A model generated the notes under the pieces. It saw only the letters and a program-made list of their open reading frames with translations. It was not told where the DNA came from and did not search any database. From Lumbricus rubellus (Eukaryota; Annelida; Clitellata; Crassiclitellata; Lumbricidae), in NCBI GenBank assembly GCA_945859605.1, contig OX243821.1, positions 18,701,935 through 18,765,934 of the forward strand: DNA of 64,000 nucleotides, given 5' to 3'. A program made the position numbers and the translations under genes. Below, piece after piece: positions 22,596 to 39,785 of this stretch (within the stretch, counting starts at the first letter, position 1; every line of letters starts with the position of its first letter).

Positions 22596-25435
22596 TTAGT
22601 ATTCGACAAGTCTATAGATGGTCAAACGACTCGTCGCAAGCTCCCGACGATTGCACGGAACGCGTACAACCAGATTTTGCTCTCTGTTGTACTGGACTTG
22701 GTCGGGAAACTGGAGGCTTGGCTGGAGATGTGGAACGGGATCGACACTTTCGATGACATTGAGTTCTTTGTCTAGTACCTCAGTTTTCATGTTCCGGTTG
22801 GAGACCATCAGACGGTCGTGATCGTCGACTACGTATACCTCTGCTTCAGCGTTAATGCACGACGTATAGTGGTTGACAATTGACTTGCTTTCCAATTCAA
22901 GCTCCACGATCTTTATCGCCCTTTGCCGACCAACTTGCAAGGCAAGGATCAAGTTGCCTCTTTTGCTCTCATTGACTACCTGCAGTTCATGAAAGGCTAG
23001 ATTAAGAGCGTCGAAGAAGATTTTACGTATCAACAGACCAGAAACGTCGTACATGTGCACAACATGACCCTCGTATGCACGAGCGCTCGAGTGGACTAAC
23101 AGGTGACTGTTAATAGTGACACTTATCTTTGGGTCGCTCAAAGACAGGTCACTCACCCATGGATCAAACACATCGCTCTTGTTCTTTCTTGTGACTCTCA
23201 CAACTGTATGATGTGAACGGGAATGTTGGTTGTCCATCTGGTCGAGGATGTAGATCACGTTTGACACACCACACGCCGCAATGCCGCACGGACTGCTCAT
23301 ACTATCCAGTGGGATGATGTGGATGATGTGGTTGAAGTTGCGTAGATGGTAGACAAGAATCATAAAGTCATGACCATTCGGTGTGTACAAAAGGAAGATG
23401 TTGTTCCGCATAGTTGTCATGTTCATTATGTGCAGAGCGAATGGCGATTGCTGTACAATTTCCAAGCGGATTCTCTTCTCGGCTAAAAAAAAATTGCTTA
23501 CAATAAATGACATGCACTCAATCAGTCAATTACTAAATCACTCAATATATACATATATATATGTATATCTATAGGCCCCTTCAAGATACCTACTCAGATT
23601 GGTCGGCCCGTCTCTGAAAAGAACAGATTTTGGCAATAAGTGAAAAGCAGAAGTTGGCAGCAGTGTCGTCGTCCAACCCCCGTGCACCTTGAATGGCTTT
23701 TGATTACACAATAATTAAATTCTGTTCAGACCTAAGTGCTCAATAAACCATAATAATGAAAAAATTTAGAATTTAGGAAGCAACTAAGCCCAAATGGTCG
23801 AACACACAACAAAGAGAAAGCTGGGTGTTGCATGTACAAATGCTTTAAAAAAAGGTTACATGGAGTTCTCATTGAGTAAAAAATGATCAGGGCCGTTGCT
23901 TAATCACGAGCGCTAAGCATAATGTGCTGCAGAGAAAGACGCTGAATTGGCTGAGCAAGTTTGTTCAGGGATACCAAAGGGTAAGCTGATTAGTATAAAT
24001 TATACACCATCAATTATAGACTGACTCCTATTTCAGGTCTTTGTACAACATACATCATTCGCAGGAGTTGCTCATTTTTAAATGAGAGGATTGAAGCCGT
24101 TATTTTTTCATGGACTTACTGGTGTGATCAAGAAGGGCATGAATCACTCCATGAATGTAGGCGGTGCTTGTCACTTCATTCCACATCTGACTGACTTCTG
24201 CAAGTCTTTGCAGGATCTCATCTACCTTCCTCCTCCACGCTGATTTCGACAGTTTCAGCTCAGAGACCTCTGCTGTCACCGCATACACGATCACTTGCTG
24301 AAGCACCTCGATTGGGAGATGGTGTACCTACACACAAGTAAACGTTAACGATTTCATATTTTGGTACACTTCTTTAGAGTGGCTCTTGGAAAATAACATC
24401 AACCAAGATGCAAAATCGTTCAGCCGACTGGTACACGTTCGCTGGTTCATTTCAGTAGATTTTCTAGATGCCTATTTTTTATACCAGAATAATGATGGTT
24501 GAACAGTTATGCACTGTAGGCAAAAAAATATCAGAAGGACATGGGGTTCGATGTCCGTTGACTCAACCTTCCACTCCCCAGAGGGCGGCGATTGCAAATG
24601 AGCAGCAGACAGGACGGATCAACACCTCAGTTCCCTGTCATGCAACTATAACCTGTTACAACCTGTTATCATGAGTTCCTCCATCATTTCTAATCACACG
24701 CCCTTCTCAGACTCCTCTATCCATCATACCTCGTGTTTTTCAGCCGAAACTGAAGTCACACCTTTTCAAGAACTCTTACCCTTGTCTTATCTGATCCTCC
24801 AGAGCTCTTCCAATTCCCGACCCAGACGCCAACCACCCTTGGACTACTCTTATGACCAATTCTCTAAACCATATTCAATCAAATCGTTAGATTTTCATTC
24901 CTAAGATTGTGAATTGCATTTTCAAACCACGTTACTTACGGTGGTGGGTGGCGCCAGTGTGATTCCTCTTCGCTTACGCGGCGGTCCTTCTTGATGTACT
25001 ACAAAATATATAAATGCTATTAAACCAGACGCAGTTCATTGCCTCAATTACTATACCTAGAATTTAGTATGATTAATGTTGTAATGTGACTGTAGAAAAT
25101 ATTCTCTGTGTTAATCATCTTCCAGTTAAGTCTAGCCCTTTATAAACTACTCAACTAAATCAAGGCTTCCTGTTGATAGTGCCTGGTCGGACCATGAGGC
25201 GTCGTGAGTGTCGGTCAGGGTTAGTGCCGTCATTAGATACTGTCCAAAGATATCGCACATGCATTATGCTTCGGTCCCCCGATAATATAGTTTTGCCACG
25301 GCGTTGCTCTGGTGGCACTGTGAAACGGGCTGTATCCTTTAAAGCGTACTAAAATTGCTTTCTTTCCATAAACTTACAATCAGCGTTTCTTCCGTCGCCA
25401 TCTTCGCCATCATCGCTCGGCAGTCCACGCTTCAT
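22596..25435 (-). CDS. F-box-like / beta-propeller protein, complete, 4 exons
   Basis: The coding exons in order are 25,435-25,378, 24,998-24,940, 24,327-24,120 and 23,482-22,596, giving 403 residues. All junctions are GT-AG and in phase (donors GTAAGT three times; acceptors TTTGTAG, TGTGTAG, TTTTTAG). Residues 1-39 are charged, with a basic PPRKRRG stretch. Residues 42-108 resemble an F-box (LPIEVLQQVIVYA, then LAEVSQMWNEVTSTAYI), the segment that binds Skp1. The single large exon (110-403) looks like a propeller of NHL or WD type, with repeated hydrophobic strands and blade-like motifs such as DDHDRLMVSNRN. By family logic it would present substrates to an SCF ubiquitin ligase. The F-box match is moderate, and a propeller of another fold is possible. 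No known orthologue is recognised. Confidence 0.7.
23483..24119. other. Intron 3 of the F-box gene
   Basis: Unique AT-rich sequence with a short TATA run (23,545-23,565). No element was recognised. Confidence 0.5.
24660..24905 (+). mobile_element. LINE 3' end fragment inside intron 2 of the F-box gene
   Basis: It translates in part as a reverse-transcriptase tail (CFSAETEVTPFQELLPLS-like) and is similar to 19,488-19,640 (TTTCAAGAACTCTTACCC). It is antisense to the host gene. Confidence 0.5.
25190..25310. mobile_element. MITE family Q, short copy
   Basis: The end GGTCCCCCGATAATATAG and the core GAGGCGTCGTGAGTGTCGG match family Q. It lies in intron 1 of the F-box gene. Confidence 0.45.
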
Positions 25436-25654
25436 CTCCGTCTCTCTTCTGCCTGATGTAGAGCAGAGCAGATCCTGGTGTAAATCCTTAAAATCCCACT
25501 CCTAGGCCTAATCGTGTTATTAGTTTTAATTTAATAGACAAAAAAATTCACATTAACAGTTATTTTATTTCAAATCTTTCTTGATGTTGTCCTTCAGCTC
25601 CGGGTGTTGACCATCGATACTGGTGTTAACATTCGACGGAATCTCCGATCCGTT

Positions 25655-25666
25655 AGTGACGTCACT
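25655..25666. promoter_or_regulatory. CRE palindrome upstream of the F-box gene
   Basis: AGTGACGTCACT is a perfect CREB/ATF-type site 220 bp upstream of the start codon. Regulation by CREB/ATF is inference. Confidence 0.4.
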
Positions 25667-27190
25667 TGCGTTTCGTTTGCTTTAGCGCTAGTTTTTCTAA
25701 TCAAACCTCAATCAATCAATCAATTTTCGTTTAATCAAAACTTCAGGCTGGAAGAACGCAGCATGTTACATACAACTAATTTTACAAAGGTTTTATATAT
25801 AAGTTCAGTTCATATATGCAACATACATAAATATTTTGCTTGAATTAATATTAATTGATATAAAATTATGTTTGCTAGGTTAAATTTTTTATCTAGGTTT
25901 GCTAGGCTAAAAAATGTTTTTGAATAGTACTCTAGAGATAAAGTTACAATTAGCTTTTTCAGGAAAACATAAGTCATGGGCCGAGGACGGAGTTTATGAC
26001 CACAGGAGGGGCGAGGCGGTGGGAATAATCGGTAGGCCTACGTAGGCCTACATGTAATTTATCATTGCGTATTGCGTTGAACAGGCGTTCATCAGCTTCA
26101 TCTGCCATCTCAATCTATAGGCCTAGGCCTACTTTGTCTGACCGAACATATAGGATATAATAAGATTTAAACGCCTTATCCAACATAACCTGATCGTCCT
26201 GATCTCGTCTAATTTAACTGCACCTTACATAACATGGTGTAATATACCTAATTTATTAATTCGTTCATTCTATGGATTTATAAAAGGCCCCTTCAAGAAT
26301 CTACACAGCCCAGCCACCGCGAGCGAAAAAGACTTGAAGGTTGACATCGTATGAAACAAGAAACTATGCATTACCCAGGCCTGGTGCCTAGTAGGCTAGC
26401 TAGGCTATAGGCCTACCCTCTGTAAGCTGGAAGCAATTCCCCTTACAGGAAACAATCATGTCTGAAGCCTTCGCAGATGGGAGGCCGACCTGAGCAAAAT
26501 AAAACCGCAGAGCAGATAGGCCTAGCGCTCTTCTTCAAGAGCTCGGTAGAGTGTATACCTATCCATAATCTTACAACTTTTACATGGCGTACATTATTAT
26601 GCATGCATTAATATGAAATAGGCAGCCGCTTTTGTAAGCGTAGGCCCTACGCGAAGACTTGATCCTGGGTTGGGGAGGGGGGGCGAAGGACGATCCGCGA
26701 AGCGCCGAGAAGGGAAGGGGTTTGGGAAGGAGATGTGCCCAACCCAGTGTTGAATTTTTCCAATGTCCACGCTTCAATGGCAGGATTTTAGGCTGTCATT
26801 GCAACGAAGTTGCTCATCTTTTCAGTGCTGATGGTCGTAGTTTAAGACTTCAAAAGTGTTCACTCCCATTTAATTTCCACACTCTACTGATAATATTTTT
26901 GAGCTGTCACCTCTGCAAAATTCCTCATGATTTCAGCGCTGAAAGATATGATTTAAGACGTCAAAAACAGTAGGCCTATATATACTGTTCCCATCCTATT
27001 GTATGATTGTCCCCACACTATTTGTGGCATTTTTCCAATGCTAATAGCCTTGGGTGATGACTTTAGAGATTTAATCAAAATTGTTTAATTTTTTTTAGAT
27101 TTCAACACTGTAGGCCCAAATGTAGCATTCTAAGCTGGCATCGTAACAGAATTAGTTCTAGGCCTACTCGTGACTTCAGTGCTTAGAAAA
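25667..27190. other. Intergenic region between the coiled-coil and F-box genes (left part)
   Basis: AT-rich and rich in TAGGCCTA words. It includes about three diverged copies of a 120-bp unit (26,770-27,130; AATTTTTCCAATGTCCAC, then GCTGTCA/TTTCAGTGCTGA words). No coding exon is supported. Confidence 0.5.
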
Positions 27191-27335
27191 AGAGTGAGAA
27201 TTGACGCAGGGCTGCGGGGGGTTCAACCCCTAGTCTCTCTTAGGACGCCATAGTGAAATCCTCATTGCACACCCCAAGGCCACATAAATCAACGTCTGAC
27301 CCCCCCCCCCGTTATTTTCTACAATTCTCATACAA
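27191..27335 (+). mobile_element. hAT-6 MITE, diverged copy
   Basis: It runs from GAGTGAGAATTG to ACAATTCTCATAC, with the family's TCTCTTAGG word and C run inside. Confidence 0.5.
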
Positions 27336-27429
27336 TCTTGGAGATTCCGGAATAATAAGATTATGATTCTTATGATAATTGTTTTTAGGCTATATTTATA
27401 ATCATTTCCACCATCATCGTCAGAATCGC

Positions 27430-27960
27430 CATCGTCATCATCATTATTATTATTACCATTGTTATAATCAACAATTGAATATACTATTTCTATTGCTACT
27501 ACATGTATTATTATTATTATTATTACTGCTACTTTTATGATTTTAATTATTTAATTATTATTGTTATAAAAGCATCGTCATCATTGTTATTATCATTCTC
27601 GTCATCATTATGCATAGGCGTACGGGAGGTTTCAGCAGTGGGGGGGGGGCAAAGATTGAACTTCTGCCCGAAAAAAAATATATTCGTAAAAAAGTTGACG
27701 ACCTTTTTTGTCGTTCGGGCTTGTGTTTGCCCGAAAAACCACACTTGCCCGAAAGTTGAGGGGCATTTGCCCCCCTGGACCCCGCCTCGTACGCCTATAT
27801 CAATATGGTTATTATTATTATTACTACTACTACGACAACAACTACTACTGCTGCTGTCTATGTTGAACACTACTACTACTTCTACTACTACTTAACTACT
27901 ACTGCTGCTGCTGCTGCTACTACTACTGCTGCTGCTACTACTACTACTGCTGCTGGCTTT
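27430..27960. repeat. Trinucleotide-rich DNA (ATT, TAC, CTG)
   Basis: Runs of TTA on both sides of the MITE, then ACT and CTG units (27,820-27,955). It lies downstream of the coiled-coil gene. Confidence 0.85.
27613..27799. mobile_element. hAT-type MITE (CATAGGCGTACG family), copy 2
   Basis: An inverted, shorter relative of 4,905-5,228 with only one internal unit. The ends CATAGGCGTACG and CGTACGCCTATA are flanked by TCATTATG/TCAATATG, an 8-bp duplication with one mismatch. Confidence 0.75.
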
Positions 27961-28153
27961 GCAATTTGTGCTATAGTTCCGCAAGTGATCAAGACAAAAA
28001 CACATTCTATCATTGTTATAATTGTCAGACAATTAATTCGCTTCCGCGTCAGCCGCCAAATCGAACGAAACATAGTCATCATGACGTCATCATCGTCATC
28101 ATAACATCGTGCTCACGACATGACGTCGCTCATGACATCGTCGTCACACGTCA

Positions 28154-33454
<5,301 letters not shown>

Positions 33455-33617
33455 AGTCTTTCGCAGAATGTCCACGCTTCAGATCGACTCTAAATTGACA
33501 CAAAAATATAAAATTAATATATAATGTTTTGTTCATTAAAGCATATGGTGGACCCGCATCGATGTATGAAAGAATGCGCTGGACTATCAAGTCTCCACGA
33601 GTCGCGGAGTGCAGGGC

Positions 33618-33792
33618 TGGCAAAATTATAGTATCGGGGACCGAATGACGACGCTAACCCCATTCCTAGCCCTAACCGACACCTAATCAGACCTAACCAA
33701 CCCTCACGACGCCTAACCTGAACCTAATGGACCCTCGCGACGCCTAACATGATCCTAACCGACATGTCGGTCCCCACTACATTATGCCGGGA
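33618..33792. mobile_element. MITE family Q
   Basis: The ends GGCAAAATTATAGTATCG and the inverted CACTACATTATGCC enclose units of CCTAACC, CCCTCACGACG and CTAACCTGAACC. It lies just upstream of the coiled-coil gene. Confidence 0.65.
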
Positions 33793-33799
33793 TGGACGA

Positions 33800-34729
33800 C
33801 TTGGTTGGTTTGAGACGGAAACATAGAGCTCATATATAGTGTACTCAGGGGCCAGGTCAACCATTGTTCGGCGCGAAATTCCCATTCAGTGTTGTATTTG
33901 GGAGTACCCCTGAATAGGTATCATGAAGAGGTGCTATGACAAGTACTTGAATACATACAATAAAAATTGTGTTACGTTAGGTTTGCTGCTGCAAGGCACG
34001 ATACTTAGTCAAAGTTGAGTGAACCAAAGCACAATACTTTGCCGATACTGGAATACTTAACAAGCAGTCTATTATATTAAAAAGCGTTTAAAGTATATTG
34101 TTCGGACCGTGACTTTTACTTATGAGAAAATAAGGTCATAATAAGAACTAGATGTAACACTGAAGTAATGCATTTACTAACACTCGATAAACGTGCTAAG
34201 GCAATTGATTTTGAAGTTCTTATTTCTCTGTGACATGTATTAACCATATAGATTTTTAAAAAGGTTCATGATGATGATGAGCTAATAATGATGATGATTT
34301 GTAATGTAGGCCTATTGTTCGCCTAGATCCCTCGCTATGAGGGCTTACGACACTTCTACAATCTCATTAGATTGATGAATCCTCTACTAAAGCTACTTGA
34401 AGTGCACATGACCTTGTGTAGTTAAGATTTTAGTTAAGTAGGCCTACTTAATTAAGTTTGTTTCTCTACATGCTCTTGACAATATAAGCTTTTCTGCAAT
34501 CTGTCATCACCTAATTTGTTTTAATCTCTTTCTTTTCAGCTATCTTGATTAATTTTTCTTGGGAATTTTTTACTTGGGTGACCCTTCCCAGCGGGATGTC
34601 CATCCCTTTTGGGCCCCCCTTTGTAGCCAATGCATGCATGTTTTGTACTTTTATTGTTTTCTTGTTTTCTGGTTGCAATAAAGTGAATTGTATTGAATTG
34701 TATAACATGCACAGAATGACAATAATTAT
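33800..34729. other. Intergenic DNA, possible retroelement tail
   Basis: No gene is supported. The segment 34,500-34,705 ends GCAATAAAGTGAATTGTATTG, which resembles the 3' end of some LINEs, but no reading frame supports it. Confidence 0.4.
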
Positions 34730-35650
34730 AAGCTTAGCTCTCTTATTTACGACTGTTTCGTTTCTGATACGAGTCGCATTGAGATGAATTCTGTTCTCGA
34801 ATTTGGCAGATATGAACAAATATAAGAGAGAAATTCATCCTCAGTAATCAATAACTATTGCCTATACTTACATACTATTCCATTTCGAAACGATTCCTGC
34901 ACAGTCGAAATTTCGACAGTTTTTCAAGAAAACCTTGAAAACCTTGTCCATTGGTTTTTTCTTGCAAAAAAATCGACATCTTACAATCGTCATCATATCA
35001 GGTGAGATTGTGAGGAAGACGTTAGGCATCACATTTCCGCAGAGATTTCGTCATTTGATTTACTCAGAATGAAGATATAGCTCTCTTACCAACGCCCGTT
35101 TCTATGGTGATACGAGTCGCTGTCAGGTGAATTCTTATCTCGAATTTCGATGAATCAGAAAAGATAAGGCAGAAATTCATCCTCAGTAATCAATAACTAT
35201 TGCCTACTCACCTACTATTCCATTTTGAAACGATTCCTGCACTGTCGGAATTTCGACAGTTTTTCAAGAAAACCTTAGTCCATTGGTTTTTTCTTGCAAA
35301 AAATTCGACCTCTTACAATCGTCATCACATCAGGTGAGATTGTGAGGGAGACGTTAGGCATCACATTTCCGCAGAGATTTCGTCATTTGATTTGCTCAGA
35401 ATCTCTCTTACCAACGCCCGTTTCTATGGTGATACGAGTCGCTGTCAGGTGAATTCTTATCTCGAATTTCGATGAATCAGAAAAGATAAGGCAGAAATTC
35501 ATCCTCAGTAATCAATAACTATTGCCTACTTACCTACTATTCCATTTTCAAACGATTCCTGCACAGTCGAAATTTCGATAGTTTTTCAAGAAAACCTTGA
35601 TGGTTAGTCCATTGGTTTTTTCTTTCAAAAAACCTCGACCTCTTACAATA
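34730..35650. repeat. Tandem triplication of an approximately 0.33-kb unit
   Basis: Three copies (about 34,733-35,072, 35,073-35,400 and 35,401-35,650) share CCTGCACAGTCGAAATTTCG at 34,896, 35,236 and about 35,558, and CAGTAATCAATAACTATTGC. Copies 2 and 3 are closest to each other. No coding frame is conserved across the copies. Confidence 0.85.
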
Positions 35651-36359
35651 GACGGTAGACAGAGCTTGCAATGGAGACGCTGGCTAACACCTTCCCGCTG
35701 AAAGTTCGTCACCAGAGTGAAGGTATGTTTATTTTATCGACCTTCTGCTTGCTCTAAGATTGATTCTATTCTAGATTTTTTTAGCAATCGGCATTATTAA
35801 GAAAATCGGCTATTTTTAGCGGAAAAGTCGACTCTCTCCAAGCCGAATTAAGCTTGTTTCAAATTTTAAATCAATAGAGTAGGCTATATTCCGTTGATAA
35901 TTTACGACCAGACGATTAAAAAAGGTCATAAGATTTTTTTGGGGGGAATTATATATATATATATTTCACACATTTCGGCCGAATGACTAAAAAGTCATCA
36001 CATTTTCCCGGCAAAGATCACCGAAAGTCTTGCCCCTCCTTCAAAAATTTCTGTATCCGCCCCTGTCAACCATTACCAGGGGCGCCGTTAGGCGTACGCA
36101 CTTACGCAAGTGCGTACAGCGCGGAAAGGCCCAAAAATTTTTTTTTCACAAATTGCAAATTTATTATAAGCGACGAAATTCTATTGAAATTTTATAATCT
36201 ATAGAATATACTTACTTCCTTACTTACTTACACTCTAATAGAGAGCCATCTTGGCATTGAGCGTCTTATAGCCGCCTAGGCCCTAGAGGTCTATGGATCC
36301 TGGGATTCCTGGATGTATAGGCCCTAAAACCGTTAAAACTTTTTTTTAAATTTAATTTT

Positions 36360-36965
36360 TGTTTGTATGTGTTTCTGTGTGCACTTTTTATAGCCAGGGG
36401 CGGATCCAGGGGGCAATCCGGCCATGGCCTCCATTTAAAACTGCCATGGGACGTGGCCCCTCATTTGGTATGAAATTAGTAATATGCATATGAGTGTAAT
36501 GGCATATTGCCCCCTATTCGGAAAATGGCATGGGACGTGGCCCCCAGTCGGTTTTCAAGTGGAGGAGTAAAAAAAAGGTCATCAACTTTTTTGGCGGATG
36601 AAATGGTATGATTTTCTCCCAAAAAATTTGGCAGATGACTAGAAAAAAAAACCTCATCAACTTTTTTTGGCGGATGAAAAGTAGGCTACTTCAGCCAAAG
36701 ACTGATCCCTATTTATTTTCGACCAACAACCAAATTTCGAAATTTGTTTCACCTGTCCCATCCCAGGTTCTAAGATTTTTGCTTCCCCCCTTGGAAGAGT
36801 TCTGGATCCGCCACTGGTTATAGCGCCCCTTCAAGCTCTCTACTCCGGCCGAAGCGCTGAGCAATTGTGAGTGAAGGACTTGCCCAAGGTCCTTACGCGG
36901 CGAGGTGGATTCGAACCTGGAAAATTCCGGCTTCAAGGCGACGATAGCATAGCAATGAGCCGATC
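36360..36965 (-). repeat. SINE family 1 copy split by hAT-7
   Basis: The SINE 3' part (36,360-36,394) and the remainder (36,817-36,965, including a B box read as GGTTCGAATCC on the minus strand) are separated by the MITE and join correctly once it is removed. Confidence 0.8.
36395..36816. mobile_element. hAT-7 MITE (CAGGGGCGGATCCAG family)
   Basis: The ends are CAGGGGCGGATCCAG and TCTGGATCCGCCACTG (422 bp), with an 8-bp duplication having one mismatch (TTTATAGC/GTTATAGC). It sits inside the SINE's ATAACAAGTGC end. Confidence 0.85.
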
Positions 36966-38744
36966 TAAAGGTATCAAATTGCACCTCCTAAACAGCACCC
37001 ATGGTAACTTGTACCGCAACCGGTTTCAGATTACCCCCGGACACTAGATTTGCATAGATTTATCCGTCATCCCACTGTGGTTTGTTATCAATATTTTACT
37101 CGGAAAAAATAATAGCCTCGAAGCCATTTCTCCATGTAACTTCAGCGGCGATTTAGTATTTTAGTTACAGATAAAAATATTTATAACAAACCAAACCACG
37201 AAGTGGGATAACGGATGAAAATCTTCAGACCAAAACAAGAAGCGGGATTATTTTTCTGATAATTTTAGTCCAATAAATGCGACGATTGATGCAAATTACA
37301 GTTTGCAGGGGGGGTGGGTAATGTTTAGGAGGGGGTAATAATTTGAAGCCTTTAGCATGGGCGTCCGCAGGAATTTTTCTAGGGGCGCAAACTTTTATAT
37401 AATTGTCACATGATCTAAATTTATTGGGTGACAGTTTGAATGTCTATATTACCACGAGAGAATCCTATAGATCATATCCTACTTATACGTTATGCGCCCG
37501 TTGCAAAGAAAGATATATTATATAGGTTCAACATGACTGCCTAAAAATGGCTCCATTTGAGGTCGACACAGCCAAACATGCGCTGGTCGCTGGGTCTCCG
37601 CCCCCAGACCTCGCTGGGGGAGCTTATATAGGCTACTGTAAAGACAAAACCTTTCTCTTTTACAATAACATTTTTATTTTTTATTGTTATCCTGGTAGCT
37701 TTCGACACTGAAAAACGACTTATTCTTAAAAATTTCGCGACTTTGTCGTTCACAAATAGTTGGCAAACAAGAGCCTAAAAATGGCTCCATTTAAGGTCGA
37801 AACAGCCAAAAATGCGTTGGTCGCTGGGGCTCCGCCCCAGACCCCGCTGGGGGAGCTTACGACGCTCCCCCAGACCCCCTAGTCGGGATGGGCTTCGTGC
37901 CTTCGGCACTCGCAACTTCCCGCCTTCGGCGCCGCCACTGACGACCAATTAGGTCTACAATACAGCGTCCTGGCACTTTTTTTTACACTTTAAGCACTGT
38001 ATATGTGTTATTGTGTGTATATATATATATATGGGATTGGATTGGTAGTATTTATGCCCCCCTAACTAGAAATCCTGGATCCGCCCCGGAATATAAGCTC
38101 GTATCGATCGCTGTTCGCTTCATATTATTGTGTGCAAGTTGTGCGTACAGAAATAAAATCCTGGCGGCGCCGCTGACCATTACCCTAAACTCCCTCCTCA
38201 ATGATATGTAGAAGACTCAAATGACGTATCGTTCTTATGATAATATTATAAGCTAGCTTCTCAAAATTTAAAGTCTTTAGACCATAATATCTAAAGTTGT
38301 GGACCTACACTTATTATCAAAGCCACCTAAAAGGGGTCCAGATTTAGGAGTACGCAGATAGGCCTAAGGCATAGATAACTTCGTTAGTAGGCCTAGTCCT
38401 ATTTCCGACAAACTTCAAATACCATAACATTCAAAAACGTTTAGCGGAAATTGGTTGCACAGAAATATTAGTTTTACCTGATTGAAGTAACAAACCTCAA
38501 GGTATATAATTATGTAGGACTGCCAATACAAAATAACTCTGTAACTGAAAATAGTTAATTACATGTTTACGTCGTTAGATCTGAGGCTAGTGACGTCAGC
38601 GTGCTAACTCTAGAAAGTTGCGAAATCGTAATCGTGAACTTAGCGTTGCTTTGGCGCCTTAATATTTAGTTGTGTGAATCGGAGTGTTATGTTATTCTTT
38701 ATAACAATGGTCTCTGCATACGTTTCACCCATCAATGTTCGCCA

Positions 38745-38965
38745 GTTGGGCGATCATGTACTATCAGGGGGCGAAAAATACACGGTGTCTTTTGCCATCA
38801 ATCCGCCGGAGTTTCTAATGGCTAAACTAACCCCAACCGACCCTCACGATGCCTAACCTGAGCCCTAACCGACCCTCACGAAAAAGACGTGCAATGACAA
38901 CGCTGACGGCACTGCAAATATAAGTAAGAAATTTTCGCCCCCTGATTGTACATGTATACCGCCAG
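38745..38965. mobile_element. Family Q-like MITE with long inverted ends
   Basis: The arms ATGTACTATCAGGGGGCG and CGCCCCCTGATTGTACAT are inverted. The core has two CCGACCCTCACGATG-type units, as in family Q, although the ends differ. Confidence 0.6.
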
Positions 38966-39191
38966 TTTTACTCTTGACCTGCCTTGTGACCTGCCAAAAT
39001 TCTTCGGAAGTTTTAAAGTCTTCTCTAGATTTAATTATCACTCATGACGCGACCCGCTTAAATTGTATAGCTGGCGCTGTTATAGCTAAAACGCCAATAA
39101 CGCAAGCAGAGTATAAGCTTACAGTTTTACACACCATCAATGATTTAAAGTTTTGTAACAAGAAATACGCCCAATAATACCTACTTAAGTC

Positions 39192-39341
39192 CGTGTGAGA
39201 ATTGTGGAAAAATAGCTGGGGGTTGGACTATGATCCACTTGGAATTGGAGTTTGAAAAAACAGACATTATGATGGGGCTCTAAGAAGGACTGGGGGGTAG
39301 GTTTGGGTTGAAAAACAACCCTCTCGGCAATTCTCACCCTG
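39192..39341 (-). mobile_element. hAT-6 MITE
   Basis: It runs from GTGTGAGAATTGTGG to GGCAATTCTCACCCTG, the inverted orientation of 21,036-21,158. Confidence 0.6.
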
Positions 39342-39344
39342 CCC

Positions 39345-39490
39345 TCAACCACCATATGAGCTCCACCAGTGTCCCATACCTATTGGTCTTTCTGCCTCAT
39401 TTCTCTCTCTTATTAAGACTGTCTTATTCGACCGGGTTGGACTAGGAGCGCTCCTGAGTAGTCCTTGAAGGGGCAATATATCAAATTGCC
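39345..39490 (+). mobile_element. LINE/SINE 3' tail
   Basis: It contains GGAGCGCTCCTGAGTAGTCC and CAATATATCAAAT, the common tail form. The preceding 80 bp could be the eroded end of a reverse-transcriptase frame. Confidence 0.45.
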
Positions 39491-39785
39491 AGTTAATAAA
39501 TAAATACAGACATGCAATCGCAATATCTTCACACATACGATTCTAAGTGAAATTTAATAACATTCCAGTTTAACTAAAATTCTTATTCCGTCCACGCAGC
39601 TTACTCACTCACCGCAGCCTGAATTCTGGTTTATCTAAATTCACCACATAATATGGGAACATGGTTAAACGGTAACAGGTCGGCACAAAGATTGGAAGGA
39701 CGTGAGTTCAATTTCAATACCTGCCAGCCCCATAAGACTGGCGCAGCCTTCCATTCCTTAAGGCCCTTATGGGTGATGGTAGAAC

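Larger units (their letters stand above)
36077..38175. mobile_element. hAT-8 element, 2.1 kb, with nested insertions
   Basis: The ends CAGGGGCGCCGTTAGG and CCTGGCGGCGCCGCTG are imperfect inverted repeats, flanked by an exact 8-bp duplication ACCATTAC (36,069-36,076 and 38,176-38,183). The inside carries a SINE, itself split by hAT-7, and a hAT-2-like segment from 37,356 with two copies of a GGCTCCATTTAAGGTCG block (37,549 and 37,784). No transposase frame is seen. Immediately left (to 36,065) lies the right end of another element (GTATCCGCCCCTG). Confidence 0.75.

Noticed and set aside
22362..22775. Poly-histidine protein on the plus strand
   Set aside because: CAT/CAC microsatellite antisense to the 3' UTR and coding end of the F-box gene.
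23383..23574. 63-codon plus-strand frame
   Set aside because: Antisense to the propeller exon of the F-box gene and has no independent support.
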